Assembly: GCF_047302465.1 (NCBI RefSeq)
Contig: NZ_CP178621.1
Span: 682,001-746,000, forward strand
DNA: 64,000 bases
Direction of reading: 5' to 3'
Source of the DNA: JACMRP01 sp047302465
GTDB taxonomy: Bacteria > Bdellovibrionota > Bdellovibrionia > Bdellovibrionales > Bdellovibrionaceae
Program-made: the position numbers and the translations under genes
Part shown: one piece after another, positions 26,167 to 34,787 of the stretch
Layout of the letters: every line of letters starts with the position of its first letter
How positions within the stretch are numbered: the stretch's first letter is position 1
Notes under the pieces: generated by a model
Seen by the model: only the letters and a program-made list of their open reading frames with translations
Databases searched by the model: none
What the model was told of the DNA's origin: nothing

Positions 26167-27429
26167 ATGAGCAACATTAAACCGAAAGCACCGGTGCTGG
26201 CTGGCCTTGATATTGGTTCCACTAAAGTTTGTTTCGTCATTGGCACAGTGAACCCTGATGGAAAAATCGATGTCGCGGGAGTAGGAACTGCTCCAAACAC
26301 AGGCATTCGACAAGGCGTCGTCGTAAATATCGAAGCAACAACTGAATCAATTAGAAAAGCAAAAGAAGAAGCAGAACTCATGAGTGGTTACACTATGAGT
26401 GAGGTATGGGTCGGAGTTTCCGGTACTCATATTACTTCTTTTGATTCTAAAGGCATGGTGGCGATCAAAAATAAAGAGGTCACCAATCAAGACATCGAAC
26501 GCGTGATCGAAGCTGCAAAAGCAGTTGCGGTTCCTGCGGATCGCAATGTCCTGCATGTTTTGCCTCGTGAATATAAAGTAGATGGTCAAGATGGAATCAC
26601 CGATCCTATTGGGATGTCAGGTGTTCGTCTTGAGGCCTCTGTTCATATCGTAACTGGTGGTTACACAGCACTTCAAAACTCTATTAAATGTGTCGAGAAA
26701 GCCGGCCTTCGTGTCAGCGGTCTTGTTTTGAATCAATTGGCGGCTTCAGCTGCTGTATTGAGCGAAGACGAGAAAAATCTTGGCGTATGTGTTGTAGATA
26801 TGGGTGGCGGAACTTGCGATGCAGTTTATTTCGTAAACGGCAGCGTGGCTCACACATCTATTATTCCAATTGGCGGTCACCACTTCACTCATGATGTGGC
26901 GGTGGGTCTCAGAACTCCGCAAGTGGCAGCTGAAGATTTAAAGAAAAAATACGGATGCGCAATGGCTTCTATGGTGAATGAAAATGAAACCATCGAAGTA
27001 GAAGGTGTTGGCGGCCGTAAAGCTCGTTTGATTCCACGTAAAGATTTAGCAGATGTTTTGGAAGCTCGCGCTGAAGAGACATTGAATTTGATCGCTAATG
27101 ACATGCGTATGAGCAGCCTGCTTCCAATGATGGGTTCTGGCTTGGTTTTGACCGGCGGAGCAAGTCAGTTGGATGGTTTGGTTGAAATGGGTGAGTTTAT
27201 TTTCGATATCCCTGTTCGTCGTGGCGGACCTAATAAGGTCGGTGGACTCATTGATGTGGTGAAGTCCGGAGAGCACGCAGCAGCGGTAGGCTTGTTATTG
27301 TATGGTTTGAGTCAGCGCAAAGATTTGTTGCTACAAAGCCAACAACAAACAGGCGAAATGATCAATCTGGGTGAGTCTTTTGACGGTATCGCTCAGAAGG
27401 TTAAAGATTTTTTTGGACAGATTTTTTAA
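26167..27429 (+). CDS. ftsA: Cell division protein FtsA
   Basis: FtsA is the actin-like ATPase that tethers FtsZ to the inner membrane. The 420 residues contain the phosphate-1 loop LDIGSTKVCFVIG, the SHS2/1C domain characteristic of FtsA (EVWVGVSGTHITSFDSKGMV), phosphate-2 DMGGGTCDAVYF and the adenosine motif GLVLTGGASQLDGL. The C-terminus (IAQKVKDFFGQIF) is an amphipathic helix of the kind that binds membrane. TTAGGA precedes the start. The gene is followed 70 nt later by ftsZ. Confidence 0.97.
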   Translation: MSNIKPKAPVLAGLDIGSTKVCFVIGTVNPDGKIDVAGVGTAPNTGIRQGVVVNIEATTESIRKAKEEAELMSGYTMSEVWVGVSGTHITSFDSKGMVAIKNKEVTNQDIERVIEAAKAVAVPADRNVLHVLPREYKVDGQDGITDPIGMSGVRLEASVHIVTGGYTALQNSIKCVEKAGLRVSGLVLNQLAASAAVLSEDEKNLGVCVVDMGGGTCDAVYFVNGSVAHTSIIPIGGHHFTHDVAVGLRTPQVAAEDLKKKYGCAMASMVNENETIEVEGVGGRKARLIPRKDLADVLEARAEETLNLIANDMRMSSLLPMMGSGLVLTGGASQLDGLVEMGEFIFDIPVRRGGPNKVGGLIDVVKSGEHAAAVGLLLYGLSQRKDLLLQSQQQTGEMINLGESFDGIAQKVKDFFGQIF

Positions 27430-27461
27430 ATATTTCATCTCAGTGTGTATAAATAGTTAGA

Positions 27462-27475
27462 GCGCAGGGATGCGC
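27462..27475 (+). promoter_or_regulatory. Small hairpin in the ftsZ leader
   Basis: GCGCA (27462-27466) and TGCGC (27471-27475) form a 5-bp stem with a GGGA tetraloop, 12 to 15 bases before the AGGAGGAG ribosome binding site of ftsZ. An AT-rich TATAAA hexamer at 27448-27453 could be a -10, though no good -35 is seen. Confidence 0.35.
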
Positions 27476-27499
27476 CCCATAAAGTTTTAGGAGGAGCGA

Positions 27500-29185
27500 A
27501 TGTTTGAGTTAGAAGAGAACATCAGTATTGGTGCGAATATTAAGGTGGTCGGTGTTGGCGGCGGCGGAAGCAATGCTGTATCAACAATGATCGAGTCAAA
27601 GATGAACGGTGTTGAGTTCATCGTAGCGAATACTGATATTCAAGCGTTAAACGCAAATAAAGCGCCTTCTAAAATTCAACTTGGTCTTGATTTAACAAAA
27701 GGTCTTGGTGCAGGAGCCAACCCCGATATCGGTCGTCGCGCGGCGATTGAGTCTTACAATGAAATCGTCGAAAAGCTTGAAGGCGCTGACATGGTTTTCG
27801 TCACTGCCGGCATGGGCGGTGGAACTGGTACTGGGGGAGCTCCGATCGTAGCGAAAATCGCTCGTGAATTGGGCGCGCTTACTATCGGTGTTGTTACTAA
27901 GCCTTTCTTCTTCGAAGGTAAAAAACGTTCTAAGCACGCTGACGGTGGTTTGGCTGAGCTTAAAGAAAACGTTGATACTTTGATCGTTATCCCGAATCAA
28001 AAACTTCTTTCTATTGCGACTGAAAAGACTCCACTTTTGGAAACTTTCAAAAAAGCGGATGAAGTTCTTCTTCAAGCAGTAAAAGGGATCTCTGATTTGA
28101 TCAACATCCGTGGTTTGATCAACTTGGACTTCGCAGATATCCGTACAGTTATGGCTTCTAAAGGTATCGCGATCATGGGTACTGGCGCAGCTAAAGGCCA
28201 AAACCGCGCAGTGGAAGCAGCAACAGCTGCGATTTCTTCTCCGCTTCTTGAGAACATCCGTATCGATGGCGCTACTGGCATCATCATCAACGTAACGGGT
28301 GGTTCTGATCTTAGCCTTCTTGAAGTTAACGAAGCTTCAATGCTTATCACTGAAGCTGCTCATGAAGATGCAGAAATCATCTTCGGTGCGGTTATCGATG
28401 ACAACTTGGGCGACGAAGTTCGTGTTACTGTTATCGCGACTGGTTTTGCTCAAGAAGACCGTCAAATGGCTTCAGACACTATCAATCAAATGCAACAATT
28501 CTTGAACGGTACTGGCATCCAGTTCCCTGGAATGAATGCAGGCAGCATGAATATGTTGCCACCAATTCCAGCGATTCCAACTATGCCAAGCATGATGCCG
28601 CAAATGCCTGCTATGCCAAGCATGCCGATGATGCCGCAAATGCCTCAGCAGTACCAACAGGTTCCGGTTGCAACTGAGTTGCCTCCGATCCAAACAGTAC
28701 AAACTTCTGTGATGAACTACACTCATCAAGCAGTTGAGCAAGCCGCTCCGATTGCTCCGGTAGCTCCTGCGATGCCACAACAACAAATGGTTCCGCAATA
28801 TCAGCAACCAATGCAGCAACAAGCTCCGGTTCAACAACCGATGCAAGCTCCTGTACAGCAACCAATGCACCAAGAGCAACCAGCTCCGATCATGCCAGTT
28901 GCTCAACAAGCTGCTCCGGCAATGCCGAATCCTGCTGAGGCAACAATGTCTCCGCGTGATATGTTGATGGCGAAAGCACGCGCTTTCAAAGAAAGCCAAG
29001 ACTTGAAAGCTCGTCATGCTCAGCCTGAACAGCTTTCAATGAACGTGGATCAAGAACAACAATCTTTGGAAGAAGCTCGCAAAATGGCGAGAGAAGTTTT
29101 GAGCTCTCCATTCTCTGGACAAAACTTGGAAGTTCCTGCTTTCATCCGCAAGAAACAAGGTTTTGATCTGAACAATAAAGAATAG
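27500..29185 (+). CDS. ftsZ: Cell division GTPase FtsZ with an extended Pro/Gln/Met-rich linker
   Basis: FtsZ polymerises at midcell and organises the divisome. The GTPase core shows GVGGGGSNAV, the tubulin signature GGGTGTGGAP, and the T7 loop NLDFADIRTVM. At 561 residues it is well above the common 350-400. The excess lies in the C-terminal linker (about residues 335-540), built of repeated P-x-M, PQM, QQPM and AP motifs. The conserved tail EVPAFIRKK (544-552), which binds FtsA and other partners, is present. The ribosome binding site TTAGGAGGAG is strong. The stop TAG shares its last base with the GTG start of lpxH. Confidence 0.98.
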   Translation: MFELEENISIGANIKVVGVGGGGSNAVSTMIESKMNGVEFIVANTDIQALNANKAPSKIQLGLDLTKGLGAGANPDIGRRAAIESYNEIVEKLEGADMVFVTAGMGGGTGTGGAPIVAKIARELGALTIGVVTKPFFFEGKKRSKHADGGLAELKENVDTLIVIPNQKLLSIATEKTPLLETFKKADEVLLQAVKGISDLINIRGLINLDFADIRTVMASKGIAIMGTGAAKGQNRAVEAATAAISSPLLENIRIDGATGIIINVTGGSDLSLLEVNEASMLITEAAHEDAEIIFGAVIDDNLGDEVRVTVIATGFAQEDRQMASDTINQMQQFLNGTGIQFPGMNAGSMNMLPPIPAIPTMPSMMPQMPAMPSMPMMPQMPQQYQQVPVATELPPIQTVQTSVMNYTHQAVEQAAPIAPVAPAMPQQQMVPQYQQPMQQQAPVQQPMQAPVQQPMHQEQPAPIMPVAQQAAPAMPNPAEATMSPRDMLMAKARAFKESQDLKARHAQPEQLSMNVDQEQQSLEEARKMAREVLSSPFSGQNLEVPAFIRKKQGFDLNNKE

Positions 29186-29931
29186 TGGAAGCCTGGTTTT
29201 TATCTGACATTCACATAAAAACAATGCAAGAGCGCAACAGTGACATCCTGTTGCGCTTTTTGCATTCTTTGCGAGAGAAAAATCCCGCAGAGATTCATTT
29301 ATTTTTACTCGGCGACATCTTCGATCTTTGGATTGGTGGACATTCGGTCTTCGTTAAAAAGTTTCAGCCTTTGGTAGATGCGATTGCGGATCTTAAAATG
29401 GCGGGCGCTAGAATTACCTATATCGAAGGTAATCACGATGTGCACATTGATGCTTTCTGGAAAAAGAAGTTAGGCATCGAGGTCTTCGTCGAAGCTCAGT
29501 ACTACAATATCAACGGCTTGGTGGTTCGGGTTGAACACGGCGATTTGATCAACCTTGATGACAAAGCTTACCTCCGATACCGGGGCGTGATCCGCCATCC
29601 TTTGGTCGAGCCGCTAGGGCACCTTATTCCTGGCAAAGTCTGGGAAGAGGTGGGGAACTATGCCTCTCGTAAAAGTCGCGCCAGAAGCCAAGTCTATCGC
29701 GTTGCCAATGAAGACAAACTGGTTCAAATGATTCGTCGTCATGCTCATCGTGTGTTCGATGAAAAGCCTTACGACCTTATTGTGTCGGGGCATATGCATG
29801 TCTTTGATGATTATAAATTCCAAGTGGGCATCCGTAATGCTCAATCTGTAAATCTTGGAAGCTGGTATGGGGATCAGGTGAAAGTCCTGAAACTCTCTGG
29901 AACCCAGACCGAGTGGGTGACTCTGAAATAA
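29185..29931 (+). CDS. lpxH: UDP-2,3-diacylglucosamine diphosphatase-like phosphoesterase (LpxH)
   Basis: LpxH cleaves UDP-2,3-diacylglucosamine to lipid X in lipid A synthesis at the cytoplasmic face. The 248 residues carry the calcineurin-type metal motifs in order: FLSDIHI, GDIFDLWIG, GNHDVHI, VEHGD and SGHMHVF. The GTG start overlaps the ftsZ stop (TAGTG), so translation is likely coupled to ftsZ. LpxH and related LpxH-like phosphatases look alike, so the exact substrate remains inferred. Confidence 0.85.
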   Translation: MEAWFLSDIHIKTMQERNSDILLRFLHSLREKNPAEIHLFLLGDIFDLWIGGHSVFVKKFQPLVDAIADLKMAGARITYIEGNHDVHIDAFWKKKLGIEVFVEAQYYNINGLVVRVEHGDLINLDDKAYLRYRGVIRHPLVEPLGHLIPGKVWEEVGNYASRKSRARSQVYRVANEDKLVQMIRRHAHRVFDEKPYDLIVSGHMHVFDDYKFQVGIRNAQSVNLGSWYGDQVKVLKLSGTQTEWVTLK

Positions 29932-29967
29932 CCCCTCTGGACTGAGATTTTCCCCGAGAGTTCCGAT

Positions 29968-31221
29968 ATGTTAGGCATGATTGGAAAACAAACTCTCCGA
30001 GTAATATCCGTTTTAGGTGCATTCTTAGTGGGCTTCTGGATTCCATTGCGATTGATCGGTTATCTGCCGCAAGTGGAAGTGGAAATCTTTTTCGACTTAT
30101 TGATTTCTTTGGTCGCTGCAATCAACGTCTTTTTGTATTTCAAAGACAAAGAACACAAATACACCACCGTCGAAGGGTGGATGAACGTAGGCTTGTGGTG
30201 CGACTTGATTTGTCTGATGCCACTATCACTTTTTGCGATGATGTTCTTTGATACAACTTCCAGTTACATTTTGCTTTTCAATCTGTTGGCGGCTCGCCAC
30301 GTTCGACATATCAAAGGCTTCTTGGACGAATTTGATAATTTGCAACCGATTGCATATCGTTTGATTCCGATTATTGTCATGTTGCCGCTTCTAGTTCACT
30401 TGGTGGCTTGTGGTTGGATCGCTTTAGGAAGCGGCACGGCCGGAGTCGATGCTGATAAAGTCACTGAATATATTAAAGGTGTCTATTGGTCGTTCACAAC
30501 TCTGACAACGGTCGGTTACGGGGACATCTCTGCAAAAACAAATCCGCAAATGCTTTATGCTTGCATGATTCAGTTTATCGGCGTGGGTGTCTTTGGTTAC
30601 GTCCTGAGTAACGTTGCAAGTTTGATTGCACGTAACGATGCGGCCCGTGAGCATCACATGAATAACTTAGACCGTGTCGAGCTTTATATGAACACACATG
30701 AAATCCCAAGTCAGTTGCGTTCAAAAGTACGCTCTTACTATCACTACATGTGGCACAGTAAAAAAGGTTATCAAGATGATTCGATCATCGAAGATTTGCC
30801 AGTGAAAATTCAGTCTGAACTTTATTTGCACATCAATAAGCCTATTCTTGAAAAGGTGCCTTTCTTGAAAGACGCCAGTGCTGATTTGATTGAAGATTTG
30901 ATGCACCAACTGGAAGTCCGAATTTGTGTTCCTGGTGAGCGTATTTTCCGCAAAGGCGACATGGGCGATGCGATGTACTTCGTACACAAAGGGGATATTC
31001 AGATCGTCGACGATGACGGGAACGCTATAGCGACCCTCGGAGAAGGGGCGTTCTTTGGGGAAATGGCGTTGCTTTCAAGCAGCCATCGTACTCGTACAGC
31101 GAAAGCTTCAAATTTTTGTGAGCTCTATGTTCTAACAAAAGAGCATTTCGAAAAGGCGTGTCTGACGTATCCAGAGTTTGCTGAGCATATTCACGAAGTG
31201 GTCACTCAAAGAGTTGGCTAA
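29968..31221 (+). CDS. Voltage/cyclic-nucleotide-gated-type potassium channel
   Basis: This 417-residue membrane protein has about six hydrophobic segments in the first 220 residues. The potassium selectivity filter TVGYGD is at 181-186, between pore helix WSFTTLT and the last helix. A C-linker (HHMNNLDRVELYMNTHEIP) leads to a cyclic-nucleotide-binding domain (about 290-410) with the phosphate-binding cassette GEGAFFGEMALLSS and RTRTAKA, whose Arg contacts the cyclic phosphate. The S4-like segment has few positive charges (ARHVRHIKG), so voltage sensing may be weak. It resembles prokaryotic KCNH/HCN-like channels. It follows lpxH by 36 nt and ends at an intrinsic terminator. Confidence 0.92.
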   Translation: MLGMIGKQTLRVISVLGAFLVGFWIPLRLIGYLPQVEVEIFFDLLISLVAAINVFLYFKDKEHKYTTVEGWMNVGLWCDLICLMPLSLFAMMFFDTTSSYILLFNLLAARHVRHIKGFLDEFDNLQPIAYRLIPIIVMLPLLVHLVACGWIALGSGTAGVDADKVTEYIKGVYWSFTTLTTVGYGDISAKTNPQMLYACMIQFIGVGVFGYVLSNVASLIARNDAAREHHMNNLDRVELYMNTHEIPSQLRSKVRSYYHYMWHSKKGYQDDSIIEDLPVKIQSELYLHINKPILEKVPFLKDASADLIEDLMHQLEVRICVPGERIFRKGDMGDAMYFVHKGDIQIVDDDGNAIATLGEGAFFGEMALLSSSHRTRTAKASNFCELYVLTKEHFEKACLTYPEFAEHIHEVVTQRVG

Positions 31222-31237
31222 ATTTGAGCGCTCAATA

Positions 31238-31264
31238 AAAAAGGACCCTTTACGGGTCCTTTTT
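31238..31264. terminator. Bidirectional intrinsic terminator
   Basis: AAAAAGGACCC (31238-31248) and GGGTCCTTTTT (31254-31264) form an 11-bp stem with a 5-base loop between convergent genes (channel on plus, OMP on minus). A- and T-runs allow use by both strands. Confidence 0.93.
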
Positions 31265-31290
31265 AGTTTCAACTATATTTTAGGAACAAA

Positions 31291-32010
31291 TTAGAAATTC
31301 AAAGTGTAAGCGATGATGCCTTGAATACCTGACAAAGAAGTCATCAAGTCGCTGCCGTTGATTTCAGCTTCTTGGCCATTGCCGTATTGAGACAAGCCAG
31401 GAGTTCCTGTTACAGAACTTACTTTATTTCTTTCAATTGGAAGGTAGCGCAAGTTTCCTTCGATAGTTACACAGTGAGAATCTGTGAAGCAGAAATCCAC
31501 ACCCAAACCACCGATAGCACCGAAGTTACCACCAGAGAAAGCTATAGAGCTCGTACCTTCAGTGATATCTGCAGAAAGTTTTCCGTAACCCAAGCCTGTC
31601 TGCATGAAGAATCTGATGAAGTCATTTTCAAGTGGATACATACGGAACATAGGGAAAATAGTAAAACCGCTCAATTTGTAATCGTAAGAACCACCCGTGC
31701 CAGAACCTGTAGCACTTTGCATAACATAAGATGGGCGGAATAAGATCGAGAACATAGTACCGCCGAAGCGATATTGGTATTGAGCAAAAAGTTCGTAAGC
31801 AGAACCCATATCACTCGTTGATGCTGAATTGTTAGCACGAGCATTAGTGATCATGGTATCGATGTCATTTTGGCCAGCGCTCAAAAGAGCAAGACCGAAT
31901 TCCATTGAATGACCACCGCCACCGCCGCGGGCGAAAGCTGTTTGTGCAGAAAATGCCCAAACCAAGACGCTGACTACAGCATAAAGCATAGATTTTCTTA
32001 AGAACGACAT
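31291..32010 (-). CDS. Outer-membrane beta-barrel protein
   Basis: The 239-residue product has a signal peptide (MSFLRKSMLYAVVSVLVWAF, cleavage after AFA), then a Gly-rich stretch and alternating strands such as YELFAQYQYRFGG, FSILFRPSYVMQS and IQGIIAYTLNF. The last residue is Phe, as expected for a barrel recognised by the BAM machinery. One Cys pair (DFCFTDSHCVTIEG) may form a loop disulfide. GGGAGGAT lies just upstream of the start. The family is not recognised; function unknown. Confidence 0.82.
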   Translation of the reverse strand: MSFLRKSMLYAVVSVLVWAFSAQTAFARGGGGGHSMEFGLALLSAGQNDIDTMITNARANNSASTSDMGSAYELFAQYQYRFGGTMFSILFRPSYVMQSATGSGTGGSYDYKLSGFTIFPMFRMYPLENDFIRFFMQTGLGYGKLSADITEGTSSIAFSGGNFGAIGGLGVDFCFTDSHCVTIEGNLRYLPIERNKVSSVTGTPGLSQYGNGQEAEINGSDLMTSLSGIQGIIAYTLNF

Positions 32011-32036
32011 TTCGTATCCTCCCTGACACGTTTTTA

Positions 32037-32051
32037 ACTCTATAATAGAGT
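32037..32051. promoter_or_regulatory. Palindrome containing a TATAAT, in a divergent promoter region
   Basis: ACTCTATAATAGAGT is a perfect 15-bp palindrome. On the plus strand it contains TATAAT (32041-32046), which would start transcription about 55 bases before the Nudix gene. On the minus strand it offers TATTAT for the OMP gene. A regulator bound here could control both. No good -35 is visible. Confidence 0.45.
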
Positions 32052-32107
32052 CTTAGAGGACACCCTAAGGGGCAAGTCCTAGTCCCGCTTTTGGACAAAG
32101 GGCTAGC

Positions 32108-32653
32108 ATGAAAAAATTGATCGAAAAGAAGCTGAAATCGGATCTTGTCTACAAAGGTTCATTCCTGCAAGTTCTCAGAGACGAAGTTGAACTTCCAAAC
32201 GGTAAAAAAGGCACCCGCGAATACATTCCTCATCCTGGTGCCGCCATGATTGTTCCTGTTACTGCCGAGGGGAAGCTTGTGATGCTTCGCCAGTTTCGTT
32301 ACCCAGTCCAAAAAGTCTTCATTGAGTTTCCAGCTGGAAAAATCGACGAAGGCGAAGAAGCCCTTGAAACGGCAAAGCGAGAACTGCAGGAAGAAACAGG
32401 TTTGATCGCCCAAAACTACAAACTGCTGACAACCATTCACCCGGTGATCGGTTATTCCAATGAGCATATCGAAATTTATTTAGCGACTGGTTTATCTCAA
32501 TCCGAAGCCAAGCTTGATGATGAAGAATTCCTGGACGTCTTTGAGATTTCAAATCACGAAGCTATGGAACTGATGCAAAAAGGGGAGATCTCGGACGTAA
32601 AAACCATGATCGGCCTTTTCTGGTATCAACAAGTTTTAAAAGCCGGTTGGTAG
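32108..32653 (+). CDS. Nudix hydrolase, ADP-ribose pyrophosphatase type
   Basis: The 181-residue cytoplasmic enzyme has the full Nudix box GKIDEGEEALETAKRELQEE followed by TGL, matching G-x5-E-x7-REUxEExGU. Upstream it has RQFRYPVQKVFIEFPAG, the common pattern of the ADP-ribose pyrophosphatase subfamily. It would hydrolyse ADP-ribose or related nucleoside diphosphate sugars using Mg. The gene is divergent from the 31291 OMP and convergent with the 32657 OMP, with only three bases between the stop codons. Confidence 0.92.
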   Translation: MKKLIEKKLKSDLVYKGSFLQVLRDEVELPNGKKGTREYIPHPGAAMIVPVTAEGKLVMLRQFRYPVQKVFIEFPAGKIDEGEEALETAKRELQEETGLIAQNYKLLTTIHPVIGYSNEHIEIYLATGLSQSEAKLDDEEFLDVFEISNHEAMELMQKGEISDVKTMIGLFWYQQVLKAGW

Positions 32654-32656
32654 GTC

Positions 32657-33607
32657 TTAGAAACGGCCGCCAACCCAGATTGAGCTTTCGATCGTAGAGT
32701 TGGTTACGTATAAATTTGTGTTTTCGATATTTTGCATATCCATGAAAAATCCAATACAGGCAAAAAAGCTTTTGCTATTGAAGCCAGCGCCGACTTTTAC
32801 ATTCGATCCCGTCGTGAATTTCGAGGCTTTGATAAACTCTGTCGTGCCGACATCATAAAGCTGAGATTGAGGTCCTGCTCCGACAGTAAAAAGGCCACTT
32901 GCGAACCAATTGGAGTACACAAAGGTGTAGGCTCCGCCAATTCCTGCTTTAAATGAAGTAAAAACGCCGCCTTTTAAGTTTGCAAACTCCCCGTACTGAG
33001 AATTCACTGAAGCGGGCAAAATCGCTGAGTTTGCGGAAGTTTTGTAGTAGTTCGCGGCGCCAAAAAGAAGAAGACCGCCGCCACTCTTTGTTTGCACGGT
33101 AGACTGGTCAAAGGCTGCTCGGATACTCACATCATCCGGATGAAAATTGTAGAAGTATTGAAAGCCATAGTGTTCGTTGGAAATATCGGGCCGAATGCCT
33201 TCGGCTGTTTGACTTGGATCTACTTCGTCGTAGTTTTGAATATAGTAACCTGTGTACTTCTGATAGAAAAAATCAAAGGTATGAACATCCCCAAAAAAGC
33301 GGAACTGCCAGTCTGAAATTTTAGATTCACCTTGCTCCGCTTTTTGCTCATCAGACATCACACCTGGAGTTCCGTAACTTCCCGAGAACGGACCATAGGC
33401 AGCACCGATAGAAAACTTCGTTGGCGAACTCGGACGATAAACAACTTTATCGTTAGATTCTTTGTCGGGTTTAAATTCTGAATTCAAACTGGGTGTTACA
33501 AACCCAAGCTTCAGAGTCAGGCTTCCTTTAGAAGCATCAGACCAAGACTTAGCGAAAGCCGCCTCGGTCAAACCAAGTGCCAGTAATAGAATTAGAATTT
33601 TTCCCAT
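32657..33607 (-). CDS. Putative outer-membrane protein, DUF4421-like
   Basis: The 316-residue product starts with a signal peptide (MGKILILLLALGLTEAAFAK). The mature part has repeated amphipathic strands (SLTLKLGFVTPSL, KFSIGAAYGPFSGSYG, WQFRFFGDVHTFDFFYQKY) and ends in GGRF with a terminal Phe, as in outer-membrane barrels. The segment 'VVYRPSSPTKFSIGAAYG' and the following 'FFGDVHTFDFFYQKYTGYY' recall DUF4421 proteins, a family of unknown function. Confidence in the barrel is higher than in the family. The start is at ATG 33607. Confidence 0.75.
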   Translation of the reverse strand: MGKILILLLALGLTEAAFAKSWSDASKGSLTLKLGFVTPSLNSEFKPDKESNDKVVYRPSSPTKFSIGAAYGPFSGSYGTPGVMSDEQKAEQGESKISDWQFRFFGDVHTFDFFYQKYTGYYIQNYDEVDPSQTAEGIRPDISNEHYGFQYFYNFHPDDVSIRAAFDQSTVQTKSGGGLLLFGAANYYKTSANSAILPASVNSQYGEFANLKGGVFTSFKAGIGGAYTFVYSNWFASGLFTVGAGPQSQLYDVGTTEFIKASKFTTGSNVKVGAGFNSKSFFACIGFFMDMQNIENTNLYVTNSTIESSIWVGGRF

Positions 33608-33697
33608 GCTGATTCTATTTAAAAAGAACTCGGCTGCACGCGCAAGACCGGGAGCTTTGAACTGGATCTACAAAACAGAAAACAGTGTTCTAAAAAA

Positions 33698-34675
33698 TTA
33701 TTTTCGAAGAATTTGAGCAGCTTCTTTTGCGAAGTAAGTCAGAATCACATCCGCACCAGCACGACGAATCGCCATCAAGCTTTCCATCATCGCTTTTTCG
33801 CCGTCTAACCAGCCGTTTTGAGCAGCGGCTTTGATCATCGCGTACTCGCCACTGACGTTGTAAGCAGCGATAGGTGTCGAGAAGTTTTGTTTCAGTAACT
33901 GAATCACGTCCAGGTACGCCAAAGCAGGCTTCACCATGATCATGTCCGCGCCTTCTTGCACATCAAGCTCCGCTTCGAGCAAAGCCTCGCGAGAATTACG
34001 CGGATCCATTTGATAAGTTTTTTTATCGCCAAATTTTGGCGCTGAATCGAGAGCATCACGGAACGGACCATAGAAGCTCGAAGCGTATTTTGCCGAGTAA
34101 GCAAGAATCCCAGTGTTCGTGAAACCCGCTTGGTCCAAGGCTTTGCGGATTTCGCCAACACGACCATCCATCATATCCGAAGGAGCCACCATATCGGCAC
34201 CAGCGGCAGCTTGTGTTACGGCCATTTTCACCAAAACCTCGATGGTTTCGTCATTCAGGATTTGGCCATTTTTCACGATGCCGTCATGGCCATCGCTCGA
34301 GTAAGGGTCCAAAGCCACGTCTGTAATAATGCAAGTATCTGGGAACTTGTCTTTGATCATTTTCACAGTTGTGGGCAACAGACCTTTGGGATTAAAAGAC
34401 TCATCCGCCGTAGAGTTTTTCAAAGAGTCATTTACGGCTGGGAAAAGAGCAAAAGATTGGATCCCCAAGGCTTGGCATTCTGCAATTTCTTTAAGCAAAT
34501 TGTCAGCACTCAGACGGAATTGACCTGGCATCGACTTGATAGCAATTTTCTGCCCATTTCCTTCGCACAAAAATAGAGGGTAAATAAAATGTTCTGGGCC
34601 CAAATGAGTCTCAGAAATCATATTGCGAAGGGCAGGAGTGCGGCGATTGCGGCGAGGTCTGTGTCTAATGTCCAT
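33698..34675 (-). CDS. hemB: Porphobilinogen synthase (HemB), Mg-dependent type
   Basis: HemB condenses two 5-aminolevulinate molecules to porphobilinogen. The frame is open to 34783, but the ATG at 34675 has AAAGGTC upstream and begins MDIRHRPRRNRRTPALRNMI, the normal HemB start, giving 326 residues. The Schiff-base lysines sit in AYSAKYASSFYGPFRD and MVKPALAYLD. Where zinc enzymes have a Cys-rich triplet, this one has DVALDPYSSDGHDG, the Asp-type sequence of Mg-dependent HemB such as that of Pseudomonas. The gene is divergent from hemA, with 112 nt between them. Confidence 0.96.
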   Translation of the reverse strand: MDIRHRPRRNRRTPALRNMISETHLGPEHFIYPLFLCEGNGQKIAIKSMPGQFRLSADNLLKEIAECQALGIQSFALFPAVNDSLKNSTADESFNPKGLLPTTVKMIKDKFPDTCIITDVALDPYSSDGHDGIVKNGQILNDETIEVLVKMAVTQAAAGADMVAPSDMMDGRVGEIRKALDQAGFTNTGILAYSAKYASSFYGPFRDALDSAPKFGDKKTYQMDPRNSREALLEAELDVQEGADMIMVKPALAYLDVIQLLKQNFSTPIAAYNVSGEYAMIKAAAQNGWLDGEKAMMESLMAIRRAGADVILTYFAKEAAQILRK

Positions 34676-34787
34676 AAGACCTTTGTCGCAGATCCTAGCC
34701 AGAAGTAAAGGCTTCTTAAACCGCCTGTATCGCAATGAGTCGATGTGGCTGTGGCGAGCAAAAAAATGCAGTCTAGATGACAATTAA

